A stretch of DNA of 6,044 nt from Streptosporangiaceae bacterium (lineage in GTDB: Bacteria; Actinomycetota; Actinomycetes; Streptosporangiales; Streptosporangiaceae). The notes under the pieces are model-generated. The model was not told the origin of the DNA, did no database searches, and saw only the letters and a list, made by a program, of their open reading frames with translations. Below, piece by piece: positions 1 through 5,580 of the stretch. The position numbers and the translations under genes were made by a program. The stretch spans positions 1 to 6,044 of the forward strand of contig JASHQP010000758.1 of the NCBI GenBank assembly GCA_030039095.1, written 5' to 3'. Numbering within the stretch: position 1 is the stretch's first letter; each line of letters opens with the position of its first letter.

Positions 1-245
1 GCGAGCGTCTGCCCTGTGGCCGCTATGCCAAGCACCGCGGTCAGGACCAAGATGGACAGCACACCGGACTGGGATAGGACGGATGGCAGCTTCAGGCTAA
101 TCAGAAAGAACAAGATCACGGGGGATGTATAGACCGCCAGCGAGGGCCGTAGCATCCGCCGCCAGCCCTGCCTGTCCGCTATCGCCGCTTCCATCCTCGG
201 CACTGAATCGGGCACGGCTGATGCCTGACTCAAGTTCTTGGCCAA
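1..245 (-). CDS. RbsC-type sugar ABC transporter permease, N-terminal part (cut by window edge)
   Basis: Inner-membrane permease of a ribose-type ABC importer, which would form the channel for the solute delivered by the lipoprotein encoded just upstream. Only the first 81 codons are visible; the family is usually about 320-350 residues. The predicted protein has a basic cytoplasmic start (RQGWRRMLRP at about 25-34). A first membrane segment follows at about 36-51 (VILFFLISL core), then a second at about 62-77 ending in GIAATGQTL. The IA-x-GQTL pattern is typical of the BPD_transp_2/RbsC family just before its GG(I)DLSVG loop, which would lie outside the window. I chose the TTG start at 245-243 because AGGAGG lies 9 nt upstream and an in-frame TGA lies shortly before it. 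The first in-frame ATG (194-192) has no such site. It follows the binding-protein gene by 102 nt on the same strand, so the two are probably one operon. The family call is fairly secure; the substrate is unknown. Confidence 0.85.
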   Translation of the reverse strand, partial: MAKNLSQASAVPDSVPRMEAAIADRQGWRRMLRPSLAVYTSPVILFFLISLKLPSVLSQSGVLSILVLTAVLGIAATGQTL

Positions 246-254
246 AGGACCGGA

Positions 255-260
255 CCTCCT
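255..260 (-). promoter_or_regulatory. Shine-Dalgarno site of the permease gene
   Basis: A perfect AGGAGG on the minus strand, 9 nt before a TTG codon. This site decides the TTG start of the permease over the internal ATG 51 nt further in. Confidence 0.7.
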
Positions 261-277
261 ACGCCGTCGCGACCGTC

Positions 278-317
278 ATGGGTGGTGGCAGCCGCCGTGG
301 CCGCTGCCACCACCCAT
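278..317 (-). other. Strong intercistronic hairpin between binding protein and permease
   Basis: A perfect inverted repeat: 278-292 (ATGGGTGGTGGCAGC on the plus strand) pairs with 303-317 (GCTGCCACCACCCAT), giving a 15-bp stem and a 10-nt loop. In the minus-strand transcript it starts 30 nt after the lipoprotein stop codon and ends 17 nt before the permease Shine-Dalgarno site. No U-run follows, so it is not a classical intrinsic terminator. Comparable hairpins between binding-protein and permease genes in other ABC operons protect the upstream mRNA or partly stop transcription, so that binding protein is made in excess. That role is inferred here. Confidence 0.75.
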
Positions 318-347
318 TAGGCCTTTGTCACGTTCGTCGCTACGGAA

Positions 348-1622
348 TCAGTCACTGAGGGTAGACAGCGGCGAGGTAAATGACGCCGCAGTCTTGCCAC
401 CTGTGAACAGATCGGACCAGAAACTGGCCGGCACTGGCGACCCGCCCAAAGGCTGAGCACTGCAAGTGCTGTTGATGGTGTCGGTCGACTTGTAGTACTG
501 GTTAAAGTTGCTCGAGTCGATCGTGGGCAACGGATACAGCACCATGTTGCCTTTCATCTTCTGCCCGGCCAGCATGCGCAGTGCGATCTCGAAGGCCATG
601 TAGGTCACCTGGCCACCGCTTTGCGGGAAACCGATCGATGGCTTGTTCATCTGCTTCACAGCGGCCAGCCAGTAGCAGCCGCCCTCGAAGCCGGTGATGA
701 ACGGGATGGGCCGGCCAGCCTGCTGCAGAGCCTGGTATGCGGGCACGGCGCAAGTGCCGCCATCCCATACACCGTTCACCGTCTGGGGATGGGTCGTGAG
801 GTATTGCAGCATCTGCGACTTAGCGGTGGAAGCTGTCCACTGGGAGTAGATGCTCGAGACCGTGATGCCGGGGTACTTCTTGAAGACGTTCACCGCGGCG
901 GCCTGTCTGGTATCCGAGGCCGCTACGCCTGGTATCCCGTCGCACATGACCACGTTGCCCTTGCCGTGCAACTGGGTAGCGAGCCACTGAGCCGTGGTCG
1001 CGCCCGCTGCGTACTCGGCGAAGTCCATCTGGATGTCGGTGGTGCACGAGGTGCCGGTCTCCATGCTGATCACGAGGACGCCCTGCTGATGCGCACGCTG
1101 GTACGCCTGGCACTCACCGGTCGACGGTGGCTGCATCACAAAGATGACCTGGCAGCCCTGTTGCACCATGTTCTCGATCTGGGTCGCCTGCTGGGTCGCG
1201 CTATTGTTCGCGTCGGCGGTGATGAGGCTGCCCTTAGTGAGGTTCTTCTTCTTGAGCTGGCCCCAGATGTCCTGGGCGACCGTCAAGCCTTCAACACGCC
1301 ACGAGTTGCCCTGATAGGCGCTGCTGTAGCAGAACTGCCAAGGAGCCTTCGGCGGTGTCCAGCTCGCGTACGGATTCGGCCCCAAGCGCATCCAGTTCCA
1401 GAAGCCGCTGGCGTCTTTCTGCAGGGCCTCCGGGATGTACTTCTTCAGCGCGGCAGCCTGCGCGGCATCTGGGTGCGCCTGGCCGGTGGTGATCTGGGTG
1501 TAGTCAGCGCTGCTGACCGTGCCGCCGCCGGTTGACGCCGACGAGCTGCAGGCCGCGAGGATGAACGCGAACGCTAGGAGCACAGAGACGATGGACAGTT
1601 GCGTTCGTCTTTGCTTATGCAC
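348..1622 (-). CDS. RbsB-type sugar ABC transporter substrate-binding lipoprotein
   Basis: Extracytoplasmic solute receptor, lipid-anchored to the membrane, which delivers ligand to the permease encoded downstream. From the GTG start it has 424 residues. The basic start (HKQRR) is followed by a hydrophobic segment at about 9-24 and a lipobox ILAAC with Cys25 as the lipidated residue. A Ser/Thr/Gly linker follows, then a two-lobed type I periplasmic-binding fold (Peripla_BP_4-like). This is seen in segments such as VIFVMQPPSTGEC, GVLVISMETG, GNVVMCDGIPGV, NGVWDGGT and PIPFITGFEGG. The GTG at 1622-1620 was preferred to the ATG at 1661 because GAGGAGG lies 6 nt before it and the signal peptide begins there; the 13 extra codons would run through that site. 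The mature domain has eight cysteines besides Cys25, many for this family, which suggests disulfides. Ligand class is probably sugar, polyol or sugar acid; the exact ligand cannot be read from the sequence. Confidence 0.92.
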   Translation of the reverse strand: MHKQRRTQLSIVSVLLAFAFILAACSSSASTGGGTVSSADYTQITTGQAHPDAAQAAALKKYIPEALQKDASGFWNWMRLGPNPYASWTPPKAPWQFCYSSAYQGNSWRVEGLTVAQDIWGQLKKKNLTKGSLITADANNSATQQATQIENMVQQGCQVIFVMQPPSTGECQAYQRAHQQGVLVISMETGTSCTTDIQMDFAEYAAGATTAQWLATQLHGKGNVVMCDGIPGVAASDTRQAAAVNVFKKYPGITVSSIYSQWTASTAKSQMLQYLTTHPQTVNGVWDGGTCAVPAYQALQQAGRPIPFITGFEGGCYWLAAVKQMNKPSIGFPQSGGQVTYMAFEIALRMLAGQKMKGNMVLYPLPTIDSSNFNQYYKSTDTINSTCSAQPLGGSPVPASFWSDLFTGGKTAASFTSPLSTLSD

Positions 1623-1628
1623 GAATAG

Positions 1629-1635
1629 CCTCCTC
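1629..1635 (-). promoter_or_regulatory. Shine-Dalgarno site of the binding-protein gene
   Basis: GAGGAGG on the minus strand, 6 nt before the GTG at 1622-1620. It fixes the start of the lipoprotein at the residue where its signal peptide begins, rather than at the longer reading-frame start at 1661. Confidence 0.8.
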
Positions 1636-1640
1636 TGTGG

Positions 1641-1655
1641 GCAGCCGATGGCTGC
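1641..1655 (-). other. Small hairpin in the leader just upstream of the binding-protein ribosome site
   Basis: GCAGCC-GAT-GGCTGC on the plus strand: a 6-bp stem with a 3-nt loop, starting 5 nt upstream of the Shine-Dalgarno site in the minus-strand transcript. The 8-bp palindrome CGTGCACG (1655-1662) abuts it. It could influence ribosome access or be a protein site, but dyads this size also occur by chance in GC-rich DNA. Confidence 0.35.
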
Positions 1656-1692
1656 GTGCACGTGAACCCGATCGCAAGACAGGGACTCGGGC

Positions 1693-1712
1693 GGTTCGCC
1701 GGACAGCGAACC
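1693..1712. other. 7-bp inverted repeat in the binding-protein leader
   Basis: GGTTCGC (1693-1699) and GCGAACC (1706-1712) are perfect complements separated by 6 nt. The dyad lies between the predicted leftward promoter and the binding-protein start. It could be a repressor operator or a leader hairpin; no U-run accompanies it. Confidence 0.35.
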
Positions 1713-1817
1713 CGGCGGGCTATTCCCGTAAGCCTGGGCTCGTCCCGCGAGCTCAGGGTGGTGCAGCTACCAGCGAAACCAGCGCCTCTCGTCTTCTGGA
1801 AGAGATTGCCTCCACAG

Positions 1818-1846
1818 ACTATATAATGTCAAGAATTTAGTGGACA
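1818..1846 (-). promoter_or_regulatory. AT-rich promoter/operator island driving the binding protein-permease operon
   Basis: In a GC-rich setting this short AT-rich island stands out. On the minus strand it offers -10 TATAGT (1823-1818) with a weak -35 TGTCCA (1846-1841) at 17-nt spacing. This would give a leader of about 190 nt before the GTG. The sequence GAC-TATATAAT-GTC (1817-1830) is an imperfect dyad of the AT-centred kind bound by GntR-family regulators, so the UTRA regulator encoded at 3909 is a candidate ligand. On the plus strand the same bases contain TATAAT (1822-1827), but with no -35 at a usable distance. Confidence 0.45.
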
Positions 1847-1907
1847 GTACCCAACCATCGTGTCCCGCTCGTAACCTTCCGGTCTGCCCCGGGTCGTCAC
1901 AGGATTT

Positions 1908-1918
1908 GCACGGCCAAA
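1908..1918 (-). repeat. Inverted single copy of the TTTGGCCGTGC repeat core
   Basis: Read on the minus strand this is TTTGGCCGTGC, matching the first 11 nt of both tandem copies at 2042 and 2062. It lies about 124 bp from the first tandem copy, in opposite orientation. A looser relative (TTTGGACCG-CTATC) appears on the plus strand at 1954-1967. Confidence 0.5.
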
Positions 1919-2012
1919 GCCTTCAGCCCAGCGGAACGCGCAGCTTTGTCCCCTTTGGACCGCTATCTTCCCTGGTCAACGCCCGTCGGCGACCGGATCT
2001 GGCATCCAGGGC

Positions 2013-2042
2013 TTGACAGCACCCGGCAGCCTCTGGTCTTGT
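2013..2042 (+). promoter_or_regulatory. Predicted promoter of the ThDP enzyme-regulator operon
   Basis: A perfect TTGACA -35 (2013-2018) is followed after 18 nt by TCTTGT (2037-2042), a poor -10 (three of six consensus positions). Transcription would begin near 2049, inside the first copy of the tandem repeat, leaving a leader of about 190 nt before the ATG at 2240. The -35 is convincing and the -10 weak, which would suit a promoter that needs an activator. This is a motif-based inference. Confidence 0.35.
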
Positions 2043-2081
2043 TTGGCCGTGCCTATGTGACTTTGGCCGTGCCTATGCGGG
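2042..2081 (+). repeat. Tandem direct repeat, two copies with 20-bp period, candidate operator
   Basis: TTTGGCCGTGCCTATG occurs perfectly at 2042-2057 and again at 2062-2077, with 4-nt spacers that differ (TGAC, CGGG). The 20-bp period is close to two helical turns, which would place two bound proteins on the same DNA face. The repeat begins at the end of the predicted -10 and covers the predicted transcription start of the ThDP operon. That position fits repression by a regulator. A recent small duplication is the alternative explanation. Confidence 0.75.
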
Positions 2082-2222
2082 CACTCCTGAAGCCGCCCGC
2101 ACTGGCTAGGCCTGCTTGACGTTTGGCGTGTCCGGACCGGACTGCGACAGGGACGCGGCGACCGCTCGAGGGCGAGATTCTCCCCCATCGGCCTGCGCGG
2201 TTCAGAGCGTGCCAGCGCGACC

Positions 2223-2231
2223 GAGGAGAGG
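2223..2231 (+). promoter_or_regulatory. Shine-Dalgarno site of the ThDP-enzyme gene
   Basis: GAGGAGAGG ends 8 nt before the ATG at 2240. It supports that ATG over the reading-frame start at 2123, whose 39 extra codons encode an arginine-rich stretch unlike any ThDP enzyme. Confidence 0.75.
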
Positions 2232-2239
2232 CGGGATTC

Positions 2240-3853
2240 ATGGACGCTCGTTCCGTGGCCGACGCCTTCGCCAGCGCGCTGGTGGCAGCGGGCACCCGAA
2301 CCGTGTTCGGCCTGCCAGGGGGAGGCAACAACCTGGAGGTCGTTGGGGCGCTCGAAGCGCACGGTATCCAGTTCGTGCTCACTCACGGCGAGACGGCTGC
2401 CACCATCATGGCGGCGGTCTATGCCGACGTCGCCAACGTGCCCTCGGCTGCAATCATCACCAGGGGCCCGGGCGCGGCCAGTGCGGTGAACGGTACGGCC
2501 CAGGCACTTCTTGATCGCCAGCCGGTTATCGTGCTGACCGACACGGTCGCGCAGCGGGAACGCCCCCGCATCCTGCACCAATTCGTAGACCAGCGCTCGA
2601 TTTACCGCCCGGTGACGAAGGGCTCCGGCGTGCTGGGCGCGGGTAGCCCGGGCGATACAATGAGCGAGGCACTGGACCTAGCACTCGCCCACCCGCGCGG
2701 ACCGGTCCACCTGGACTTCGACCCGACCTCACCGGAACGGCCACGCCTGACGGGCGAGATGCGCCGCTTCCCCGAGCCGGCAGTCGGCCCTTCTTACGTC
2801 CACGCGCTCGTCTCCCGTGCCCGGCGGCCGGTGGTTCTGCTCGGCGTCGGCGCTCGCGACGCCCAGGCCGAGGTCCGCGATCTGCTCGGCGGAGTGGACG
2901 CGCCGGTACTGACGACCTACCGAGCCAAGGGCGTGATCCCCGAGGCCTGGAGCAACTTCGCAGGCCTGCTGACCGGCGCGACAGTGGAGGCAGAAGCGCT
3001 GGAGTCCGCCGACGTGATCGTGGCCATCGGCCTAGACAGCGTCGAGTTGATCCCGGCCGCCTGGCCATACCCGGCACCACTCGTTGCGCTGTCGGCCTGG
3101 CCGGATGTCAGTGGTTATCTGCCCATCGAGCATCAACTGGTCGGCGACCTCGCAAAGTTGGTCGAAGGACTGAACGGCCATATCGGCGGCGACTGGGCTC
3201 CGCGAAGCGGGAGCCAGTTTCTGCGACGCGGGCTCGAACGGCTGCTTCGCGAGCCCAAGTCAGTGACCGGGGTCTCGCCCCAGGCCGTGGTTCGGCGTTT
3301 TCGGGCGCATGCCTCAGCCGACACGATCGCCACCGTGGACGCAGGCGCGCACATGCTCGCGGTGCTACCGCTCTGGGAGACTCACGACCGGGATCAGATC
3401 ATCACCTCCAGCGGCCTCGCGACGATGGGCTTCGCATTGCCAGCCGCGATAGGTGCCGCTGTCGCCGCTCCCGGTCACCGGATCGTCTGCTTCGTCGGTG
3501 ATGGTGGGCTGGGCATGACGCTCGCCGAGCTCGAGACGCTCGTACGTCTCCATCTGCCCGTCACCGTTGTGGTCTTCAACGACAGTCGGCTCAGCCTGAT
3601 CGCTGCCAAGCAGACGTCGCCGCGGCACGGGGGTGAGACAGCAGTTGCGTACCACGAGATCGACTTCAGTCGCGTCGCGGCAGGGTTTGGCGTCCCGGCT
3701 CATGTGGCGTCGAACAGCGAACAGCTGGACTCCGCGGTCGTGGCCAGCCTCGCCGAGAGCAGGCCCTGCCTGCTGGATGTCCGCGTGGACCCCGACTGCT
3801 ATCCGCTGGTGCTCGACGCGATTCGCGGCCCTCGTGCGGATACGGAAGAGTAG
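2240..3853 (+). CDS. Thiamine diphosphate-dependent enzyme, acetolactate synthase-like
   Basis: Cytoplasmic enzyme of the pyruvate oxidase/acetolactate synthase superfamily, which cleaves or joins C-C bonds next to a carbonyl using ThDP and Mg2+. It has 537 residues from the ATG at 2240, within the usual 530-600. Three domains are visible. The N-terminal pyrimidine-binding domain (about 3-165) has FGLPGGGNN at 23-31, the catalytic glutamate Glu51 in LTHGETAA, and TRGPGAA at 74-80. The central domain (about 185-315) has PVVLLGVGA and ADVIVAIGLD. The C-terminal domain (about 365-515) has the ThDP/Mg motif GDGG at 420-423 and its partner Asn447 in VVFNDSRLSL. Glu51 argues against classical glyoxylate carboligase, which has valine there. 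No small regulatory subunit gene is adjacent, so a biosynthetic acetolactate synthase is unlikely; a catabolic carboligase, decarboxylase or hydrolase fits the transporter setting better. It is followed after 55 nt by the regulator gene, probably in one operon. The family is secure; the substrate is not known. Confidence 0.92.
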   Translation: MDARSVADAFASALVAAGTRTVFGLPGGGNNLEVVGALEAHGIQFVLTHGETAATIMAAVYADVANVPSAAIITRGPGAASAVNGTAQALLDRQPVIVLTDTVAQRERPRILHQFVDQRSIYRPVTKGSGVLGAGSPGDTMSEALDLALAHPRGPVHLDFDPTSPERPRLTGEMRRFPEPAVGPSYVHALVSRARRPVVLLGVGARDAQAEVRDLLGGVDAPVLTTYRAKGVIPEAWSNFAGLLTGATVEAEALESADVIVAIGLDSVELIPAAWPYPAPLVALSAWPDVSGYLPIEHQLVGDLAKLVEGLNGHIGGDWAPRSGSQFLRRGLERLLREPKSVTGVSPQAVVRRFRAHASADTIATVDAGAHMLAVLPLWETHDRDQIITSSGLATMGFALPAAIGAAVAAPGHRIVCFVGDGGLGMTLAELETLVRLHLPVTVVVFNDSRLSLIAAKQTSPRHGGETAVAYHEIDFSRVAAGFGVPAHVASNSEQLDSAVVASLAESRPCLLDVRVDPDCYPLVLDAIRGPRADTEE

Positions 3854-3908
3854 GTCTCCACTCCCGGCGTCGGTTGCCGGTGATCTGATTCGGCATCGGT
3901 GAACGCCA

Positions 3909-4649
3909 GTGAACGCGGCTAGGCCCAGTACCTATAGCCGTCTCGCCCACGAGCTACGGCAGCAGATCCTGGTGGGCAGGTTCGGCGACGGACGACGCCT
4001 GCCCACCGAGGTCGAACTCGCGGAGAGCCACCGGGTCAGCCGGCAGACGGTGCGACGCGCGTTCCAGGAATTGGTCGCAGAGGGCATTGTCTACCGCACG
4101 CCGGGGCGCGGGACGTTCACCATGCCGAAGACGGCACCATACCTGCGACAGTTCGGCTCGATCGAAGACCTGATGGGTCACTCCGGTGACACGCGATTCA
4201 TGGTGATTGAGCCTTTGCGGCGTATCGCTGCGGTAAGCCCGGCGAGCAGGCTCAGGCTCCCGAGCGACACCGTGTACAGCATTACGTTTCTGCGCAGCCA
4301 CGAAGAGACACCGCTGGGCATCTCTTTTGTCTACTTGCCGCTCGCCATCGGCAAGGCGTTGATGTCCGCCAAGGAGCTCACCGCCACCGGCTCGCACACC
4401 GAGATCACCGTCATCCGGCGCATCGAAGACATCATCGGAACATCGGTGGCCGAGGCAGAACAGAGCATTACTGTTGCGAGAGCGGATGCCGCGACGACCG
4501 CGGTACTCGGCTGTCCGCTGCAGCACCCTGTCTTGCGCATCGACCGGCTCTATCTTGATCGAGAGAGCACGCCCGTCGAGCTGTCGAAAAGCTACTTCCT
4601 GCCAGAACAGTACACATACCGGACAAATCTGCGCCGACACGGGGCGTGA
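3909..4649 (+). CDS. GntR-family transcriptional regulator, HutC/UTRA subfamily
   Basis: DNA-binding repressor or activator that responds to a small metabolite. It has 246 residues. The N-terminal winged helix-turn-helix occupies about 8-71: LRQQILVGRFGDGRRLPTE (16-34), recognition helix around VSRQTVRRAFQEL (43-55), and the wing GIVYRTPGRGTF (59-70). The UTRA ligand domain (chorismate lyase-like fold) covers about 80-240, with the family-typical end LRIDRLYLDRESTPVELSKS. The start is GTG at 3909. A TGA lies in frame directly upstream (3900-3902), and the DNA-binding domain begins within ten residues, so no later start is possible. No good Shine-Dalgarno sequence precedes it, so translation may be weak, as is common for regulators. 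It lies 55 nt after the ThDP gene. It probably controls that operon and the adjacent transporter and dehydrogenase genes. HutC-type operators are short AT-centred dyads; the AT-rich islands at 1818-1846 and 5546-5580 are the best candidates here. Confidence 0.93.
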   Translation: MNAARPSTYSRLAHELRQQILVGRFGDGRRLPTEVELAESHRVSRQTVRRAFQELVAEGIVYRTPGRGTFTMPKTAPYLRQFGSIEDLMGHSGDTRFMVIEPLRRIAAVSPASRLRLPSDTVYSITFLRSHEETPLGISFVYLPLAIGKALMSAKELTATGSHTEITVIRRIEDIIGTSVAEAEQSITVARADAATTAVLGCPLQHPVLRIDRLYLDRESTPVELSKSYFLPEQYTYRTNLRRHGA

Positions 4650-4661
4650 GCGCATTCGGCT

Positions 4662-5528
4662 TCATGCCAACCCAGACTTCTCCATGGCCTGGCGGTAAAC
4701 CACCGACATGTCGTCCTTGCCGCGCCCAAGCGAAACAGCCTCATCGTACAGAGGCCGGACCGACTCGCCGACCGCCAGGACGATGCCCGCCGCATCGGCC
4801 TCGTCGTGGACGAGCTTGAGATCCTTGACGATGAGATCCACTGGCGTCGCGGGTGAGAAGTCCGAATCCTCGAAGCGGGGCAGATTACGAAGCAACATCG
4901 TCGACCCGCCGAAGGAGGTACCGACTATCTCCCGAACGACCTCCAGATCCGCGCCGAGGCCGATAGCCATCGCGGCCGCGTCTGCGCTGGCAGCGGTGTG
5001 CACGGCCACCAGCAACTGGTTAACAAGCTTGATGATCTGTCCCGCACCCGCCGGGCCCGCCAGCCGCACGTTCTTGCCGTAAGCGGCGAAGATCGGCATG
5101 GCCCGGGCAAAGACTTCCTGGCGGCCGCCAACCATCACCGTAAGAGTCCCGCTCGTCGCGCCCGCCGGGCCGCCTGACACGGGCGCGTCGAGGAAGGACG
5201 CACCGACCGCTTCCAGCCGCGCGGCAATGCCGCGCGTCGTTTCCAGGGACGTCGTCGAGTGGTCGGCAAAGAGCTGGCCGGCCCTCGCGCCAGCCATCAG
5301 CTCGGCGTAGACCCCCTCAACGCTCTGCACCGTCGGCAGCGCGGTCAGGACCACCTCAACATCGGCTACGAGGTCGGCCGCGGACTCCCGGGCCCGCGCA
5401 CCATAATCGACGAGCTGCAGGACAGGAGATCTCGATCTACTGTAGACCGACACCTCGTGACCCGCGTCTATCAGCCGCCGTGCGATCGGGGCGCCCATCT
5501 TGCCGATGCCGATAACGCCGACCTTCAC
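4662..5528 (-). CDS. NAD(P)-dependent beta-hydroxyacid dehydrogenase (3-hydroxyisobutyrate dehydrogenase / tartronate semialdehyde reductase family)
   Basis: Cytoplasmic oxidoreductase that interconverts a 3-hydroxyacid and its semialdehyde. It has 288 residues, close to the family norm of about 290-300. The N-terminal Rossmann domain starts with GVIGIGKMG (4-12). VYSRSRS (28-34) ends strand 2, where Arg31 in place of an acidic residue hints at NADP(H). The substrate signature DAPVSGGPAGATSGTL lies at 114-129. The catalytic lysine is Lys167 in GAGQIIKLVNQ, with Asn170. The C-terminal helical domain carries IVKDLKL (233-239), including the conserved Lys235. It starts with GTG at 5528-5526, with AGGAGG 4 nt upstream (5533-5538). 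It ends 12 nt from the end of the regulator gene, tail to tail. An AT-rich promoter region precedes it. In context it may reduce a semialdehyde made by the ThDP enzyme, but the family covers many substrates (3-hydroxyisobutyrate, tartronate semialdehyde, succinic semialdehyde and others). Confidence 0.93.
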   Translation of the reverse strand: MKVGVIGIGKMGAPIARRLIDAGHEVSVYSRSRSPVLQLVDYGARARESAADLVADVEVVLTALPTVQSVEGVYAELMAGARAGQLFADHSTTSLETTRGIAARLEAVGASFLDAPVSGGPAGATSGTLTVMVGGRQEVFARAMPIFAAYGKNVRLAGPAGAGQIIKLVNQLLVAVHTAASADAAAMAIGLGADLEVVREIVGTSFGGSTMLLRNLPRFEDSDFSPATPVDLIVKDLKLVHDEADAAGIVLAVGESVRPLYDEAVSLGRGKDDMSVVYRQAMEKSGLA

Positions 5529-5532
5529 TTAA

Positions 5533-5538
5533 CCTCCT
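5533..5538 (-). promoter_or_regulatory. Shine-Dalgarno site of the dehydrogenase gene
   Basis: AGGAGG on the minus strand, 4 nt before the GTG at 5528-5526. The spacing is short, but the motif is perfect and no other start in this frame lies nearby. Confidence 0.7.
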
Positions 5539-5545
5539 GACCTCG

Positions 5546-5580
5546 AATACATAACATATATTAAATAGCATAATTTGAAC
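5546..5580. promoter_or_regulatory. AT-rich divergent promoter/operator island
   Basis: About 30 nt of nearly pure A/T in GC-rich surroundings, between two divergent genes. Rightward, CATAAT (5569-5574) with AATACA (5546-5551) at 17-nt spacing is a weak promoter match for the FAD oxidase. Leftward, TATGTA (5553-5548), TATGTT (5558-5553) and TTTAAT (5565-5560) are possible -10 elements for the dehydrogenase, none with a good -35. A CATAA direct repeat (5550 and 5569, 19 bp apart) may mark regulator contacts. Confidence 0.4.

Larger units (their letters stand above)
1623..2239. other. Divergent intergenic control region, about 617 nt, no gene seen
   Basis: This separates the binding-protein gene (leftward) from the ThDP-enzyme gene (rightward). 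Short open frames here (for example 1637-1840 on the plus strand) resemble no family I recognise. The region holds an AT-rich leftward promoter island at about 1815-1846, two small inverted repeats in the leftward leader, a TTGACA rightward promoter at 2013, a tandem 20-bp repeat at 2042-2081 and an inverted copy of its core at 1908-1918. A second TTGACG lies at 2116-2121, without a convincing -10. A GTCCG-GAC-CGGAC dyad lies at 2130-2142. Confidence 0.7.

Noticed and set aside
278..317. Classical rho-independent terminator between binding protein and permease
   Set aside because: No U-run follows the stem on the transcribed strand, and a permease of the same system begins directly downstream.
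621..1535. Long plus-strand open frame (304 codons) opposite the binding-protein gene
   Set aside because: It is antisense to a clearly recognisable lipoprotein gene. Its translation has no known domain or ribosome site and the composition of a GC-rich shadow frame.
1637..1840. 67-codon plus-strand frame in the divergent control region
   Set aside because: No ribosome site and no recognisable domain, and it runs through the leftward leader and promoter island, so it was treated as non-coding.
2042..2081. CRISPR-like or phage attachment-site reading of the tandem repeat
   Set aside because: There are only two copies with 4-nt spacers, and no cas or integrase gene is nearby. Its promoter position makes an operator or small duplication more likely.
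2123..2239. N-terminal extension of the ThDP enzyme to the first start in frame
   Set aside because: The 39 extra residues are arginine/proline-rich and not ThDP-like, whereas the ATG at 2240 has a good ribosome site and begins the conserved domain.
1976..2581. Minus-strand open frame (201 codons) across the divergent region and the start of the ThDP gene
   Set aside because: Its translation is low-complexity and charged, overlaps the conserved ThDP N-terminal domain in antisense, and shows no family resemblance.
2240..3853. Naming the ThDP enzyme glyoxylate carboligase (gcl)
   Set aside because: The catalytic glutamate is present, whereas Gcl characteristically has valine there; context alone is not enough for the name.
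3954..4655. Minus-strand open frame (233 codons) opposite the GntR regulator
   Set aside because: It covers almost exactly the regulator gene in antisense and has no recognisable motif. High GC content makes such frames common.
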